Positions 8,315 through 18,088 of a DNA stretch of 46,265 nucleotides are shown piece by piece (positions within the stretch are counted from its first letter, which is position 1; every line of letters begins with the position of its first letter). This DNA comes from Betaproteobacteria bacterium (lineage in GTDB: Bacteria; Pseudomonadota; Gammaproteobacteria; Burkholderiales; Casimicrobiaceae): NCBI GenBank assembly GCA_005881895.1, contig VBCG01000060.1:1-46265 (forward strand), given 5' to 3'. The position numbers were made by a program, and so were the translations under genes. Under the pieces are notes generated by a model. It ran no database searches and was not told the DNA's origin. It worked only from the letters and a program-made list of their open reading frames with translations.

Positions 8315-10951
8315 CTAGTTACGCGCAGCCAGCCACGTTCGTACTTCGGCAATTGCCGCTTCGAACGACATCGCTCGGCCCGACGCTTCAATAGCCGTAA
8401 ATCTCGATTCACCGAGCGCCTCGCGCGTCTTGGCGAGCAGCGGTTGCAAGAACGCTTCGTCCGCCGGATCGCGTCGAATACCGGTGCGCGCCGCTTGAGT
8501 TTCCGCAGCCGCGTAAGTACGCACGGCCCGTTCCCACTCGTTCAAATACGAAGCGAGGCCCGCGGAAACTTCCAGCGCACTTTGTGCCGCCGGGTGAGAT
8601 CGTGTTGCCTCGGCGATCGCTAGGGCCCGCCGGAGTAAATCGCTCGCACGCTGCGCCAGACCGCGACTGATCGCCACCATCGCGAGGCCAATAATTCCGA
8701 TAGCGGCGAATTCCTGGTCGTGAAGCTCGTGAGCCAACGCCACGACTTGCTCATAGAGCGGTTCGGCATCATCCAGATTGTCGTCCAACCGATGCAACTG
8801 GGCGAGCGCATTCGACGCCACGGTGATTTCGCGCTGATTGCCTGATTCGCGAGCCAGCTCGAGCGCTTGTTCGCTATGAACCCGGGCGGCGGCGCGATCG
8901 CCTAGTCCGAGCGCTGCCAAAGCAAGATAAGTGTGGATGGACGCGATCATGGACCGATCGTCGTGATGTCGCGCGATCGCGAGGCTCTCCTGCAGGTGCT
9001 GCTGCGCCTCTGCATAGCGGCCGGTGTAGCTGCAAATTTGTCCCGCAACCCACAGCGCCTTGCAACGCAGGAGGCTGTGCGGTCGAGGCGGCGGATTGGA
9101 AAGAGCTTCGACCGTCACGCGATGACCAAGATTGAGCAGACCGCGCACGAACCAGTAAAGCTTGATCGCGTGCACCAAACGGTAGCCTGTCTCGGCGCCG
9201 TCGCGCGTCCGTAAACACCACGTATGCGCGGAAAGCACGTTTTCGCGGTCGGCATCGAGCTGCTCGAGCCAAGTCGCTTGGTCCTCGCCTGTGAGGCCGG
9301 CCCCAGCCTTCTCGACGAACGCCAGATAGAAATCGAGTTGCCGTTGCCGAGCTTGTTCGCCCTCGCCTGCCTCGGTCAATCGCTCATCCGCATACTGGCG
9401 AACGGTTTCCAGAAAACGATAGCGTCTGCCTTCGCCGGAAATCACCACAAGCGACTTGTCGACGAGGTCGCCGAGCAAGTCGAGAATGTCCTGGCCGGAG
9501 ATGCTCCCGCCCGCCGCGACCGCCTCCGCGGCCTCGAGCGTCCAACCGCCCGCGAAGACGGCAAGCCGGCGAAAAAGGATCCGTTCCTGCTCGGTTAAGA
9601 GATCGTAGCTCCAGTCGATCGCCGAGCGCAGCGTCTGTTGGCGGCGCTCCCCCGTGCGGTCGCCCGTGGTGAGAAGCCGGAACCGATCGTTGACGCGCGC
9701 CGCGATTTGCTCGATCGACAACGTGCCTACGCGCGCTGCGGCAAGCTCGAGCGCGAGCGGAATGCCGTCGAGGCGCCGGCAAATCTCGACAACGGTCGGC
9801 GCATTGCGATCGGTCAGCCGGAATGCCGGTTGCACGGCCGTTGCCCGGTCCACGAAAAGACGCACCGCTTCGAACCCAGCGACCGCGTCGACCGACGACG
9901 TATCTTCCGAACCGGGGACGGAAAGCGGCGGCAACGTATAGACTTTTTCGCCCGCGACATTGAAGTGCTCACGGCTGGACGCGAGAATCTTCACGTGCGC
10001 ACCTGCCTGCAACAGTTGCTTCGCAAGGCGCGCACACCCGTGGATGACATGCTCGCAATTGTCGAGCACGAGCAAGAGCCGCCGGTCCCGCACGAATGCG
10101 ATCAGCGCCTCGCTCACGGGTCGACCCGGTTCTTCCTTGACGCCTAAAACCGACGCAACGGCCAGCGGCACGAGCGACATGTCGCTAATCGGCGCCAATT
10201 CGACAAACCAAACGCCGTCGGGATAATCAAGTCCGACGTCGGCGGCAACGTGTAACGAGAGACGTGTCTTGCCCATCCCGCCGACCCCGCTCAGCGTAAG
10301 CAGCCGCGTCGCGTTGAGCGCAACTTTGATTTCCCGGTGTTCCTGCTCGCGGCCCACGAAAGTCGTTAGCTGCTGCGGCAGGTTGTTCGGCAGGGCCTCC
10401 AGCGAGCGCAGCGCCGGGAAGTCGCATCGAAGCTTGGCATGCTCCACCTGATAGACGCGTTCGGCGCTCGACAGATCGCGTAAGCGCACGGCGCCAAGAT
10501 CGCGCAACGACACCCCGTTGGGAAGGCGATCGCGAACCAGATCGGCAACCGTCTGCGACACGAGCACCTGTCCGCCATGCGCGGCGCTCATGATGCGCGC
10601 GGCACGATTGACGGCAGTGCCGAAATAATCGTCCTCGCTGCGTTCGCTCACACCTGCGTGCATGCCGCAACGTATGTGCAGCGCAAGACCTTCGGTCAAT
10701 GCGTGATCCGCGAGCGCAATCTGCGCCTCGACGCTCGCGACGACTGCGTCGCGGGGATCCTGGAATGCTGCATGCACCCCGTCCCCCGTCGTCTTGACGA
10801 CAACGCCGTGCTGGCGCTCGACGGCCTCCCGGAGAAGCCGGTCGTGGCGACCAAGCGCACGACGCATCCGCTCCGGCTGATCCTCCCAAAGGCGCGTGCT
10901 GCCCTCGATGTCAGTAAAGAGGAAGGTCGTGACGGCAGATCGTTCGATCAC
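8315..10951 (-). CDS. adenylate/guanylate cyclase domain - NB-ARC ATPase - TPR regulator
   Basis: An 878-residue signalling protein. Residues about 8-170 form a class III nucleotidyl cyclase domain. It has the first metal Asp in FTDIEGST, the second in TGDGVHAAF with a Lys just before it (VVKTTGDG), and the transition-state Asn and Arg in AVNRAARI. The known catalytic positions thus look intact. Residues about 195-500 form an AAA/NB-ARC-type ATPase with Walker A GVGGMGKT near 221-229 and Walker B LLLVLDNCEH. The rest is helical with tetratricopeptide-like repeats (EQALELARESGNQREI and relatives). The architecture is like AfsR/MalT-family regulators with a cyclase domain in place of the DNA-binding domain, as known in mycobacteria and some proteobacteria. 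No helix-turn-helix was seen. Its output is therefore likely a cyclic nucleotide or a protein contact. Confidence 0.9.
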   Translation of the reverse strand: MIERSAVTTFLFTDIEGSTRLWEDQPERMRRALGRHDRLLREAVERQHGVVVKTTGDGVHAAFQDPRDAVVASVEAQIALADHALTEGLALHIRCGMHAGVSERSEDDYFGTAVNRAARIMSAAHGGQVLVSQTVADLVRDRLPNGVSLRDLGAVRLRDLSSAERVYQVEHAKLRCDFPALRSLEALPNNLPQQLTTFVGREQEHREIKVALNATRLLTLSGVGGMGKTRLSLHVAADVGLDYPDGVWFVELAPISDMSLVPLAVASVLGVKEEPGRPVSEALIAFVRDRRLLLVLDNCEHVIHGCARLAKQLLQAGAHVKILASSREHFNVAGEKVYTLPPLSVPGSEDTSSVDAVAGFEAVRLFVDRATAVQPAFRLTDRNAPTVVEICRRLDGIPLALELAAARVGTLSIEQIAARVNDRFRLLTTGDRTGERRQQTLRSAIDWSYDLLTEQERILFRRLAVFAGGWTLEAAEAVAAGGSISGQDILDLLGDLVDKSLVVISGEGRRYRFLETVRQYADERLTEAGEGEQARQRQLDFYLAFVEKAGAGLTGEDQATWLEQLDADRENVLSAHTWCLRTRDGAETGYRLVHAIKLYWFVRGLLNLGHRVTVEALSNPPPRPHSLLRCKALWVAGQICSYTGRYAEAQQHLQESLAIARHHDDRSMIASIHTYLALAALGLGDRAAARVHSEQALELARESGNQREITVASNALAQLHRLDDNLDDAEPLYEQVVALAHELHDQEFAAIGIIGLAMVAISRGLAQRASDLLRRALAIAEATRSHPAAQSALEVSAGLASYLNEWERAVRTYAAAETQAARTGIRRDPADEAFLQPLLAKTREALGESRFTAIEASGRAMSFEAAIAEVRTWLAARN

Positions 10952-11058
10952 GGCTATGCCCGGCAGACATTTCGACTAGGATAGCCGCAGCGAGCCGATG
11001 CAGCAAAGCGGGGTGAAACGATCTCTTTGTAGAATAGCGCCCAACCCGAGTTCATTGC

Positions 11059-11520
11059 ATGATTGCTGACCAAGGCATTCCGATCATCTCGCATGCGATC
11101 CAGCTTGCGATCGCGCCGGTTTTCCTGCTCACGGGTATTGCGGGATTGCTCGGCGTGATGGCGAACCGCCTGGCACGCGTCATCGATCGTGCGCGCCAGC
11201 TCGAGCAAATCTGGCCAACGCTGCACGAAGAAGACCGCAAAGCCGCGCGCGAAGAGCTCGACAATCTTGAACGTCGTCGTCACCTGGTGAGCTGGTCGAT
11301 CAATTTCTGCACGAGCGCAGCGCTGATCGTGTGCCTCGTGATCGTCACGCTCTTCCTCGAGGAATTCTTCTCCCGAAACTTTCGCTGGCTTGCGGGCCTG
11401 CTGTTCGTGAGCGCGATGATTGCGCTGATCGGCGGGCTCTTCTCGTTCTTGCGCGAGGTCCATCTGGCGACCCGCGTCGTGCGGATCGACGCCGCACGTT
11501 TGCGCGACCCGCGACGTTAG
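11059..11520 (+). CDS. DUF2721 integral membrane protein
   Basis: A 153-residue protein with three transmembrane segments: APVFLLTGIAGLLGVMA near 18-35, INFCTSAALIVCLVIVTLFL near 76-95 and LAGLLFVSAMIALIGGLFSF near 104-123. A charged cytoplasmic loop separates the first two (RLARVIDRARQLE ... EELDNLERRRHL). This is the standard DUF2721 layout, including the RLxRVIDRxR motif after the first helix. The function of the family is unknown. It is divergent from the cyclase/ATPase regulator across about 107 bases, and convergent with the cytochrome gene across 15 bases. Confidence 0.88.
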   Translation: MIADQGIPIISHAIQLAIAPVFLLTGIAGLLGVMANRLARVIDRARQLEQIWPTLHEEDRKAAREELDNLERRRHLVSWSINFCTSAALIVCLVIVTLFLEEFFSRNFRWLAGLLFVSAMIALIGGLFSFLREVHLATRVVRIDAARLRDPRR

Positions 11521-11535
11521 GCGATCAAGAAACCA

Positions 11536-12132
11536 CTACTGTGTCGGACACGGCGAGCCGGCGTCCATCCATGTCTTGAACGCGGCCGCTGTTTGCGCCT
11601 GTGTCGCGGGCGCCGGTGCACGATTGCCCCCGGGATTCCAGCCCCATGCGACCAGCTTGTCGTCGCGCATGTGCGCGTACATCGTATTCAGATCCTTGCC
11701 GCCCGTCATCCGCGGGTTCTTGATCGTCTCGCACAGCTGCCGGGGAGTGAGGCCGATAAAGACCATTTTCGTCTCGGGTGGCGGCAGATGCCAATTCGGC
11801 GCACCGGGCGGCGCTCGATCGCCGTACGATGCAGGTCGGTTGGAATCGCCGTGACACGTATTGCATTCCATCGCCACCGCGCCGTGGCCGGTCGGCCCGC
11901 GCATTACATACTGCGCATGCCGGAGGCCTTCGTCGTATTGCAGCGGTGCATCGCCCGGGATGTGGCAATTTTGGCAGCGCGGGTGCTGAAGGACCGACCG
12001 AACGAGGTCGAACGCGGCCAACGCGCGATCGGCGGGCTGCGCGCCGACGGTGCCGCACGCGAGTACCAACGTAGCGCCCGCGGCAAGAAGGTGGTTTGCT
12101 CGCCATCGAGCGATTGAGTGGTGTGCGCGCAT
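11536..12132 (-). CDS. exported di-haem c-type cytochrome
   Basis: A 198-residue protein with a signal peptide (RWRANHLLAAGATLVLACGTVGAQ) and two haem c attachment motifs, CQNCH near residue 53 and CNTCH near residue 90. It should therefore be a periplasmic di-haem electron carrier. Downstream phrases, including LTPRQLCETIKNPRMTGGKDL and VAWGWNPGG, match small cytochromes often labelled isoquinoline 1-oxidoreductase-like subunit. No molybdenum hydroxylase gene is nearby, so that label should not be read as a function. Met or His distal ligands could be Met97 onward or the several His, which are not resolved. It is divergent from the small membrane-protein gene. Confidence 0.82.
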   Translation of the reverse strand: MRAHHSIARWRANHLLAAGATLVLACGTVGAQPADRALAAFDLVRSVLQHPRCQNCHIPGDAPLQYDEGLRHAQYVMRGPTGHGAVAMECNTCHGDSNRPASYGDRAPPGAPNWHLPPPETKMVFIGLTPRQLCETIKNPRMTGGKDLNTMYAHMRDDKLVAWGWNPGGNRAPAPATQAQTAAAFKTWMDAGSPCPTQ

Positions 12133-12326
12133 CGGGCGACCCTCGGCGAATGGATGCGATGCAAGTCCACCATGGCCGGCGCATCAACACCGTAGGACAA
12201 CAGCGCGTGTTCGTGTCGGATTTTTGCGGAGAGAATCGGGTGAATTTTCACTTTCTTCTCGACATGCGCAACGCCATCATCCTGTCGTCCGACCTGGCGA
12301 AAGACGAATGCGCGAAAGGAACTCAG

Positions 12327-12566
12327 ATGGCAACCATCAAAGGGTACCGTGGTTTCGATCACTTGAGGCTTGCTTGGCTTGCGGGCCTGGTTGCGGCAGT
12401 GCTGGTCATCCTGAGTTTTCTGGTGCTCGCAGGACAGATGGTTCCTGATTACGGCGGGAGTCTAGTCGACGGGCTATACGATCCGATAGCGACGATGCAG
12501 GCAACCGTTCCCGCAACGTCGTCAGAGTCGGCCGCCGCAGGGAGCAACCGCGCTCCAACCAAGTAG
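12327..12566 (+). CDS. small single-span membrane protein
   Basis: A 79-residue protein with one hydrophobic helix (LAWLAGLVAAVLVILSFLVLAGQMV, residues about 15-39). A polar Ser/Ala/Thr-rich tail after the helix probably faces the periplasm. AAAGGA six bases before the ATG fixes the start, and longer in-frame versions lack a ribosome site. I recognise no family. It lies 58 bases upstream of the MgtC-like gene on the same strand and may share its transcript. Confidence 0.6.
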   Translation: MATIKGYRGFDHLRLAWLAGLVAAVLVILSFLVLAGQMVPDYGGSLVDGLYDPIATMQATVPATSSESAAAGSNRAPTK

Positions 12567-12624
12567 CTGTTCCGAGCCTACAATCCTCCCAAGCGCAAAT
12601 TTATGCGGCGCTGGGAGGACGATC

Positions 12625-13122
12625 GTGTGGGCATCGATACTCGCGGCGTTGCGTGACGAATTTTCCGATCTCGGCGACGCCTCGCAATTCACCCATGTCG
12701 TCGTTCGACTCCTGCTGGCGGTGTTGCTGGGCGCCGCGATCGGCTACGAGCGCGAGCGGCATCGACGTGCAGCGGGGCTGCGAACGCATATGCTGATCGC
12801 GCTGGGCGTCGCGTTAGCGGTGGTGGCGGCCGAGCAATCGGCCATGGCGATCGGCGACACGAGCCGCGTTTTGCAAGGGATATTGGCGGGAATCGGTTTT
12901 CTCGGCGCGGGCGCCATCCTCAAGCAAGGGGAGCCGGAGCACGTCAGAGGTTTGACCACGGCCGCATCGGTATGGGCAACCTCGGCGATCGCGATCGCCG
13001 CCGGATTGGGCCGCGCGACGACGGCGATATTCGCCACGATCATCGCGCTGATCATTCTGACGCTGCTCGTGCGCTTCGAACAAAAGATGCGCTCAAAGCC
13101 GCGCGACGACGAACGAAAATAA
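12625..13122 (+). CDS. MgtC/SapB family membrane protein
   Basis: A 165-residue integral membrane protein. It shows the MgtC N-terminal block: a helix VVVRLLLAVLLGAAIGYERE, then RHRRAAGLRTHMLIALGVAL, then GILAGIGFLGAGAIL and GLTTAASVWATSAIAIAAGLG. These are the four helices and the conserved Arg/Thr/Gly positions of the family. It lacks the C-terminal soluble domain found in Salmonella MgtC, so it is the short SapB/YhiD-like type. The start is a GTG with GGGAGGA five bases before it. Family members modulate Mg2+ homeostasis and ATP synthase in pathogens, but here the role is open. Confidence 0.9.
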   Translation: MWASILAALRDEFSDLGDASQFTHVVVRLLLAVLLGAAIGYERERHRRAAGLRTHMLIALGVALAVVAAEQSAMAIGDTSRVLQGILAGIGFLGAGAILKQGEPEHVRGLTTAASVWATSAIAIAAGLGRATTAIFATIIALIILTLLVRFEQKMRSKPRDDERK

Positions 13123-13145
13123 TTCCGGCGCTCGGCGGGCGATCG

Positions 13146-16100
13146 TTAACGCAAGTACGCGAGCAGCGGCGATCCGACCTGGCGTTTGATCAACGCGTCT
13201 TCAACCGCCCTCGCCTCGCGCGCCTCGAGCTCGACGATCCATTGTATTTCGCCGCCGATGAGCGCTGCGACCGGAACGCCGTCGCGGTACAGCACGCGGT
13301 TGTTCGTGAGCGCCGGTACTTTGGGTCCGGGCACGACGAGTCCGACGAGATTCAGCGGATCCGCCCCACAGACCGACACCAATGTTTCGGAGGACGGTGC
13401 GCGTCGCGTCTCGCGCAACAACCCCACCGCCTCCGGCAAGGCGAATTGCTCACCGGTGACATTCGCCACAAAACGGCCACCGCGAACGTCGCCGCGCGCT
13501 TCAAGCCGGCGCAAAACGCGCAACAACTCGCGCCATGGTGGCAGCCACGCGGCCTCACGCTGCAACACGCGCCAGCAAACGACGCCGTAACGGCGCAGCA
13601 ATGTGTGGACGATATGCTCGATGGTTTCAGGGTCGTGCGTCGGATAGCCGCGTGCGGCGGCGCCCTCGGGCGCGGAACGCTTGAGCAACGCCCAGCGTCC
13701 GGCATCCTCGATGCCGAACATCGAGCGTCGATGCCGTTTGCCGCCGCCTAGTGGCTTGCGCTTTTCCGACGGCGTCAGCAACGCACGGAGCCCCGCAAAG
13801 CTGTCCGAGCTGACGAGGCCGAGCGCGACCAATTCGGCGAGCGCGTCTTCGACATTCGTCCGCAGCAACCCCGTTCCCTCGACAATTTCGTCGAAGAACG
13901 ATGCGCCGTGCGTCCGCAAATGATCGGCGATCGCCTGCGCGCGCGCACTCGGCTGAGGCGCCACCGTCGAAGGCGCCGGCGCCGCGCGGGTCCATAGCAC
14001 ACCGTTGCGTCGCGGCAGCAGTGTGACCGGCGTCGTGCGGATCGGCCCGGGATTGTTCGCGGAGGCGCCGCCGGGCGGCAGCGTCAGGCGCGTCCATACC
14101 GCGCGTCCGGAGAGACACAGATCGTCGAGCCACGTGAAGTCGTAGTTCTCGAGACGCGCCGGCAGAATCTCCGACTCCCATGCGGCCGCCGGCGCTTCAA
14201 AGCCTTGAAGCTGCGCGATGACGGCGTCGAGCGCGTCCGGCCCCTGTCGCCGTTCGCTCGGCACGACGTGTTGCCAGCGAAACAGAAAGCGCAGGTAGTC
14301 CTGACCGGTCACGGGCTCGATTTCCTGCCGCAGCCGCTTGACCGTGTAACGATGAATGCGCGCGAGGAGCGTTCGATCGCACCATTCGGCCTCCGGTGCA
14401 TCGGGCGTGTAGAAGCCGCGCATCGCCACGCCTTCCGTCGCTAGTTTCGCGAGCGCCGCTTCAATGTCCGCCACCGTAATGTCCATTGAGTTGGCCATCG
14501 CCGTCGCGGTCACCGGTCCGAGACCTTCCAGGCGGCTCTGCACGATTTCGACCAGCGCTTCGTCACGCGACCATGAACGGCGCGCGAATTCATCGGGCGA
14601 CGCGATCGCAGGCGCGTAACGTGCGCGCGGGAACACGGTCTCGATTTGCGGCAAGCGTTCGGCGGCAACCCACAAGCGCTTTTCACCGCCACTTTCATCG
14701 ATGACGCATGTTGTCGCGCGCCGATCATCGGCGAGCGCGGCGAGATGCCCGGGCCACGCGTCCTGTTTTTCGGCTTCCTCGGCCGTGATAAAGGCAAGAC
14801 CCAGCAAGGCGTCGTGCATCTCGTCCGCGTTACCCGCTTCGGGCCACGCTTCTTCGCGAACGCGCTCGATCGCAGCGACGTCGAGGCGGCCGAGGTCGGT
14901 CGCAGTTTCCTCATCGAGCCACCGCCGGCTCATCACCGCTTGCGTGCGGCGTTCTTCCAGCGGCGCGTCGTCGAGATACGCGTACGGCCGCGCGGTCAGA
15001 ATCTCCAGCGCGAGCGGCGATGGCTGCGTCAAATCGCGCGCGACGATTTGCACGTCGCCGGCCTCGATCCGGCGGAGCAGCGCCTCCAACCCGTCGATGT
15101 CCATCGCTTCGTGCAGACAATCGTAAATTGCCTGCTGCACCAGCGGATGGTCAGGTATCTGCCGTTCGCCCACCAAGTTCTCGGCGCACGCGACCTGGTC
15201 GGGAAAGACCGACGCCATCAAGTCTTCGGCGCGCATCCGCTGCAACGGCGCGGGCACTTTCTTGCCGCCGCCGAAGCGGGGCAACGCAAGCGATGTCGCC
15301 GCGACCCATCGCCAACGCGCAGCGAACATCGGCGCGTCAAGCAGCGCTTGGATCAACACGGTCCTGACGCTATTGCTGTGCAGATAACGCGACACTTCTT
15401 CCAGCGGGAAGCTGTGGGAAGTCGAGAGCGACAAGACGATCGCATCTTCCGTCGCGGCCGCTTGCAGCTCGAAATTGAACTTGCGGCAGAAACGTTTGCG
15501 GAGCGCGAGACCCCACGCGCGGTTGATCCGGCTGCCGAACGGCGAATGAATCACCAGTTGCATGCCGCCCGATTCGTCGAAGAAACGCTCGAGCACGATG
15601 GTTTCTTGCGTGGGAAGGACCCCCAACGCAGCGCGCGCCGACGCCAGATAGTCGACAAGCTGCTCCGCCGCCGCCGGCGCCACGCCGATCGGTTCAATGA
15701 CGTTCTCGCGCGCCGACGATGCGTCGGGCTGCGCGGCGAATTCTTCGCGTAGCCGCGACACCGCTTGCGACAATTCGCTGCTGCGCGCCGGCGCTTCACC
15801 CAACCAGAAAGGGATTGTCGGCGGCTGGCCACGCGCATCCTCGACGCGGACGCGGCCGGCTTCAACGCGCAGGATCCGGTATGACGTGTTTCCCAGTTGA
15901 AAGATGTCGCCGGCGAGACTTTCGACGGCCCAGTCTTCGTGCACCGTTCCGACTTGCTGGCCGACCGGTTCGAGCACGACATCGTAGTCGGCGGTGTCGG
16001 GAATCGCGCCGCCGGACGTGATCGCGGTCAATCGAGCGCCACGCCGGCCTCGCAACATGCCGTTGACCGCATCGCGATGCAGATAGGCGCCGCGATGGCC

Positions 16101-17507
16101 GCGTCGCGTCGTGAAACCGCCGGCGAGCATCGCCACGACGTCGCGATACTCGTCGGGCGTCAGGTGTGCGTACGGATAGGCGCATTTGATTCGTTCGAAC
16201 AGCTCAGCCTCGGACCATTCGCGGGCAGCGACTTCGGCAACGATCTGCTGCGCGAGTACGTCGAGCGGCTTCGCCGGAATCGAGAGACGATCGAGCTCGC
16301 CGCGGCGAATCGCATCGAGCAGCGCCGTGCATTCGACGAGCTCGTCGCGCGACAGCGGAAAGATGCGCGCTTTCGGTACGCCGCCGACCTGATGGCTCGC
16401 TCGCCCCGCGCGTTGCAGAAACGTCGCGATCGACCGTGACGAGCCCAGTTGACAGACGAGCTCGACGTCGCCGATATCGATGCCCAGCTCTAGCGAGGCG
16501 GTGGCCACGAGCACTTTCAGGTCGCCGCTTTTGAGCCGCTGTTCCGCTTTGAGACGAAGCTCTTTCGCCATGCTGCCGTGGTGCGACATCACGTGCTCGG
16601 CGCCGATCAGGTCGGACAGATGACGCGCCGCGCGTTCGGCCATCCGCCGCGTGTTCACGAAAATGAGCGTCGTCCGGTGCGCTTGCGCGAGCTCGGCCAG
16701 GCGCGCGTAGACCTGCTGCCACACCTCCTGCGACATCACGGCGGAGAGCGGCGATGACGGAACTTCGAGCTCGAGATCGCGCGGGCGGATGTGGCCGGTG
16801 TCGACGATTTCGCAATGAGCGCCTTCCCCCACCAGAAAGCGCGCCATGTCCTCAATCGGCTTCTGCGTCGCCGACAGCCCGATTCTCACCGGCGACTGCA
16901 CGGTCAATGCACTGAGGCGCTCCAGCGACAACGCCAAGTGGCTGCCGCGCTTGTTCGCCGCGAGGGCATGAATTTCATCGACGATCACCGTGCGTGTCGT
17001 CGACAGCATCTGGCGCCCGGACTCGGATCCGAGCAGAACATAGAATGATTCGGGCGTCGTGACGACGATATGCGGCGGCCGTCGGCGCATGCCGGCGCGC
17101 TCCGTCTGCGGCGTGTCGCCGGTGCGCACCAGCGTGCGGATATCGACGTCGGCAAAACCCAGTGCGTCGAGCTCGGTACGCACGCCCGCGAGCGGCGCCG
17201 CGAGATTCTTCTGCACGTCGTTCGAGAGCGCCTTGAGCGGCGAGATGTAAACGACGAACGTTTCGTCGGGAAGCGGGCTTTGCACGCCGCGGCGCACGAG
17301 GTCGTCGATCGCTGCAAGGAACGCCGCCAGCGTCTTGCCGGAGCCGGTTGGCGCAGCGATCAACGTGTTCTGACCCGACTGGATCAGCGGCCAAGCCCGC
17401 GCTTGCGGTTCAGTCGGCGCCGGAAAATGCTTGCGAAACCAGGCGTCGACAGCGGGATGGAAAGTGGCGGTGGCGTGCATCGGAGCGGCAACGTTGCGAA
17501 ATGGCAT
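13146..17507 (-). CDS. lhr: Lhr-family ATP-dependent helicase (large form)
   Basis: A 1453-residue superfamily 2 helicase. The first RecA domain has Walker A APTGSGKT near residue 50, the DEIH box in [18 protein letters not shown] near 174, and motif [11 protein letters not shown]. The second RecA domain has [16 protein letters not shown] and [12 protein letters not shown]. The winged-helix and Lhr core domain follow, and then a long C-terminal region of about 600 residues, as in the full-length E. coli protein (about 1540 residues). Known Lhr proteins are 3'-5' translocases on RNA:DNA hybrids, linked to repair. The ATG at 17507 is preferred. An upstream in-frame ATG at 17585 would read through the putative hsp20 promoter, and an internal ATG at 17480 is also possible. 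It is divergent from hsp20-lon and convergent with the MgtC-like gene. Confidence 0.92.
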   Translation of the reverse strand: MPFRNVAAPMHATATFHPAVDAWFRKHFPAPTEPQARAWPLIQSGQNTLIAAPTGSGKTLAAFLAAIDDLVRRGVQSPLPDETFVVYISPLKALSNDVQKNLAAPLAGVRTELDALGFADVDIRTLVRTGDTPQTERAGMRRRPPHIVVTTPESFYVLLGSESGRQMLSTTRTVIVDEIHALAANKRGSHLALSLERLSALTVQSPVRIGLSATQKPIEDMARFLVGEGAHCEIVDTGHIRPRDLELEVPSSPLSAVMSQEVWQQVYARLAELAQAHRTTLIFVNTRRMAERAARHLSDLIGAEHVMSHHGSMAKELRLKAEQRLKSGDLKVLVATASLELGIDIGDVELVCQLGSSRSIATFLQRAGRASHQVGGVPKARIFPLSRDELVECTALLDAIRRGELDRLSIPAKPLDVLAQQIVAEVAAREWSEAELFERIKCAYPYAHLTPDEYRDVVAMLAGGFTTRRGHRGAYLHRDAVNGMLRGRRGARLTAITSGGAIPDTADYDVVLEPVGQQVGTVHEDWAVESLAGDIFQLGNTSYRILRVEAGRVRVEDARGQPPTIPFWLGEAPARSSELSQAVSRLREEFAAQPDASSARENVIEPIGVAPAAAEQLVDYLASARAALGVLPTQETIVLERFFDESGGMQLVIHSPFGSRINRAWGLALRKRFCRKFNFELQAAATEDAIVLSLSTSHSFPLEEVSRYLHSNSVRTVLIQALLDAPMFAARWRWVAATSLALPRFGGGKKVPAPLQRMRAEDLMASVFPDQVACAENLVGERQIPDHPLVQQAIYDCLHEAMDIDGLEALLRRIEAGDVQIVARDLTQPSPLALEILTARPYAYLDDAPLEERRTQAVMSRRWLDEETATDLGRLDVAAIERVREEAWPEAGNADEMHDALLGLAFITAEEAEKQDAWPGHLAALADDRRATTCVIDESGGEKRLWVAAERLPQIETVFPRARYAPAIASPDEFARRSWSRDEALVEIVQSRLEGLGPVTATAMANSMDITVADIEAALAKLATEGVAMRGFYTPDAPEAEWCDRTLLARIHRYTVKRLRQEIEPVTGQDYLRFLFRWQHVVPSERRQGPDALDAVIAQLQGFEAPAAAWESEILPARLENYDFTWLDDLCLSGRAVWTRLTLPPGGASANNPGPIRTTPVTLLPRRNGVLWTRAAPAPSTVAPQPSARAQAIADHLRTHGASFFDEIVEGTGLLRTNVEDALAELVALGLVSSDSFAGLRALLTPSEKRKPLGGGKRHRRSMFGIEDAGRWALLKRSAPEGAAARGYPTHDPETIEHIVHTLLRRYGVVCWRVLQREAAWLPPWRELLRVLRRLEARGDVRGGRFVANVTGEQFALPEAVGLLRETRRAPSSETLVSVCGADPLNLVGLVVPGPKVPALTNNRVLYRDGVPVAALIGGEIQWIVELEAREARAVEDALIKRQVGSPLLAYLR

Positions 17508-17559
17508 GAGGCGTCTTAGATCAGGGAGAAGCGCGAAAGTGCAAGGGATCGGCGATAGG

Positions 17560-17588
17560 ATTGCACCTTTCGTCCGCGACCCCATCTT
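17560..17588 (+). promoter_or_regulatory. putative sigma-32 (RpoH) heat-shock promoter for hsp20-lon
   Basis: The -10 element CCCCATCTT (17580-17588) matches the RpoH consensus CCCCATNT at every fixed base. A weaker -35 element, ATTGCAC (17560-17566; consensus CTTGAAA), lies 13 bases before it, within the allowed spacing. A transcript would start near 17595, giving a leader of about 77 bases before the hsp20 ATG. Both downstream genes are classic heat-shock genes, which supports the call. This is inferred from pattern only. Confidence 0.6.
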
Positions 17589-17612
17589 AACCTGTGATTG
17601 TCGGCAATTTTG

Positions 17613-17646
17613 GACCCCACGCTCGCGGCTTCGCCGCCGCTACCCG
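17613..17646 (+). repeat. partial copy of a dispersed repeat, in the hsp20 leader
   Basis: The stretch ACCCCACGCTCGCGGCTTCG and the following CCGCCGCTAC match one end of the full element at 24301-24390, with small changes. It covers only about a third of the element. It lies between the putative RpoH promoter and the hsp20 start, so it would be in the 5' untranslated RNA. The inverted halves GCGGCTTCGCCGC can form a hairpin. Confidence 0.5.
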
Positions 17647-17671
17647 GCAATTGCTTCCGGAGGTGCGACCG

Positions 17672-18073
17672 ATGCAGCGCCGTGACCAAGGTATGTGGAT
17701 GTGGGAGCAGGCATTCGACCTGCTCGAGCGGGCTGATCGCCTGCAGCGGCATTTCTTTCGGCTCGGCGCCGATCGGTCGAAGGGGCCGTCATGGGAGCCG
17801 CCGATCGACGTCATGGAGACCGATCGAAGGCTCGTGATCATCGTGGCGTTGCCCGGCATCGTCCCCGATCAGCTCGAGATCGTCGTCGGTGATTCCGCGT
17901 TATCGGTCGTTGGCGAGCGGCCGGTACACCTGCCCGTCGACGCGTTGATTCACAGGCTAGAGATCCCGTACGGTCGCTTCGAGCGGCGCATCAACTTGCC
18001 GCAGGGTCGTTTCGAGATTGAAGAACGCGCGCTCGAGCATGGCTGCTTGCGGCTCGTCCTGCGCAAGATTTGA
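17672..18073 (+). CDS. Hsp20/alpha-crystallin family small heat-shock protein
   Basis: A 133-residue protein with an N-terminal region MQRRDQGMWMWEQAFDLLER and an alpha-crystallin domain over residues about 45-133. Recognisable strands are PSWEPPIDVMETDRRLVIIVALPG, then ALSVVGERP, and ERRINLPQGRFEIEERALEHGCLRLVLRK. The usual G-x-L motif at the end is replaced by CLRLVL, and there is almost no C-terminal tail and no I-x-I motif. Oligomer assembly may therefore differ from canonical small heat-shock proteins. GGAGGT lies eight bases before the ATG. It is followed after 15 bases by lon, which implies a two-gene heat-shock operon of a holdase and a protease. Confidence 0.87.
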   Translation: MQRRDQGMWMWEQAFDLLERADRLQRHFFRLGADRSKGPSWEPPIDVMETDRRLVIIVALPGIVPDQLEIVVGDSALSVVGERPVHLPVDALIHRLEIPYGRFERRINLPQGRFEIEERALEHGCLRLVLRKI

Positions 18074-18088
18074 ATCGGACACGAAATT

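Noticed and set aside
14646-15752. Plus-strand open frame of 368 codons inside the Lhr gene
   Set aside because: Antisense shadow of a well-supported helicase.
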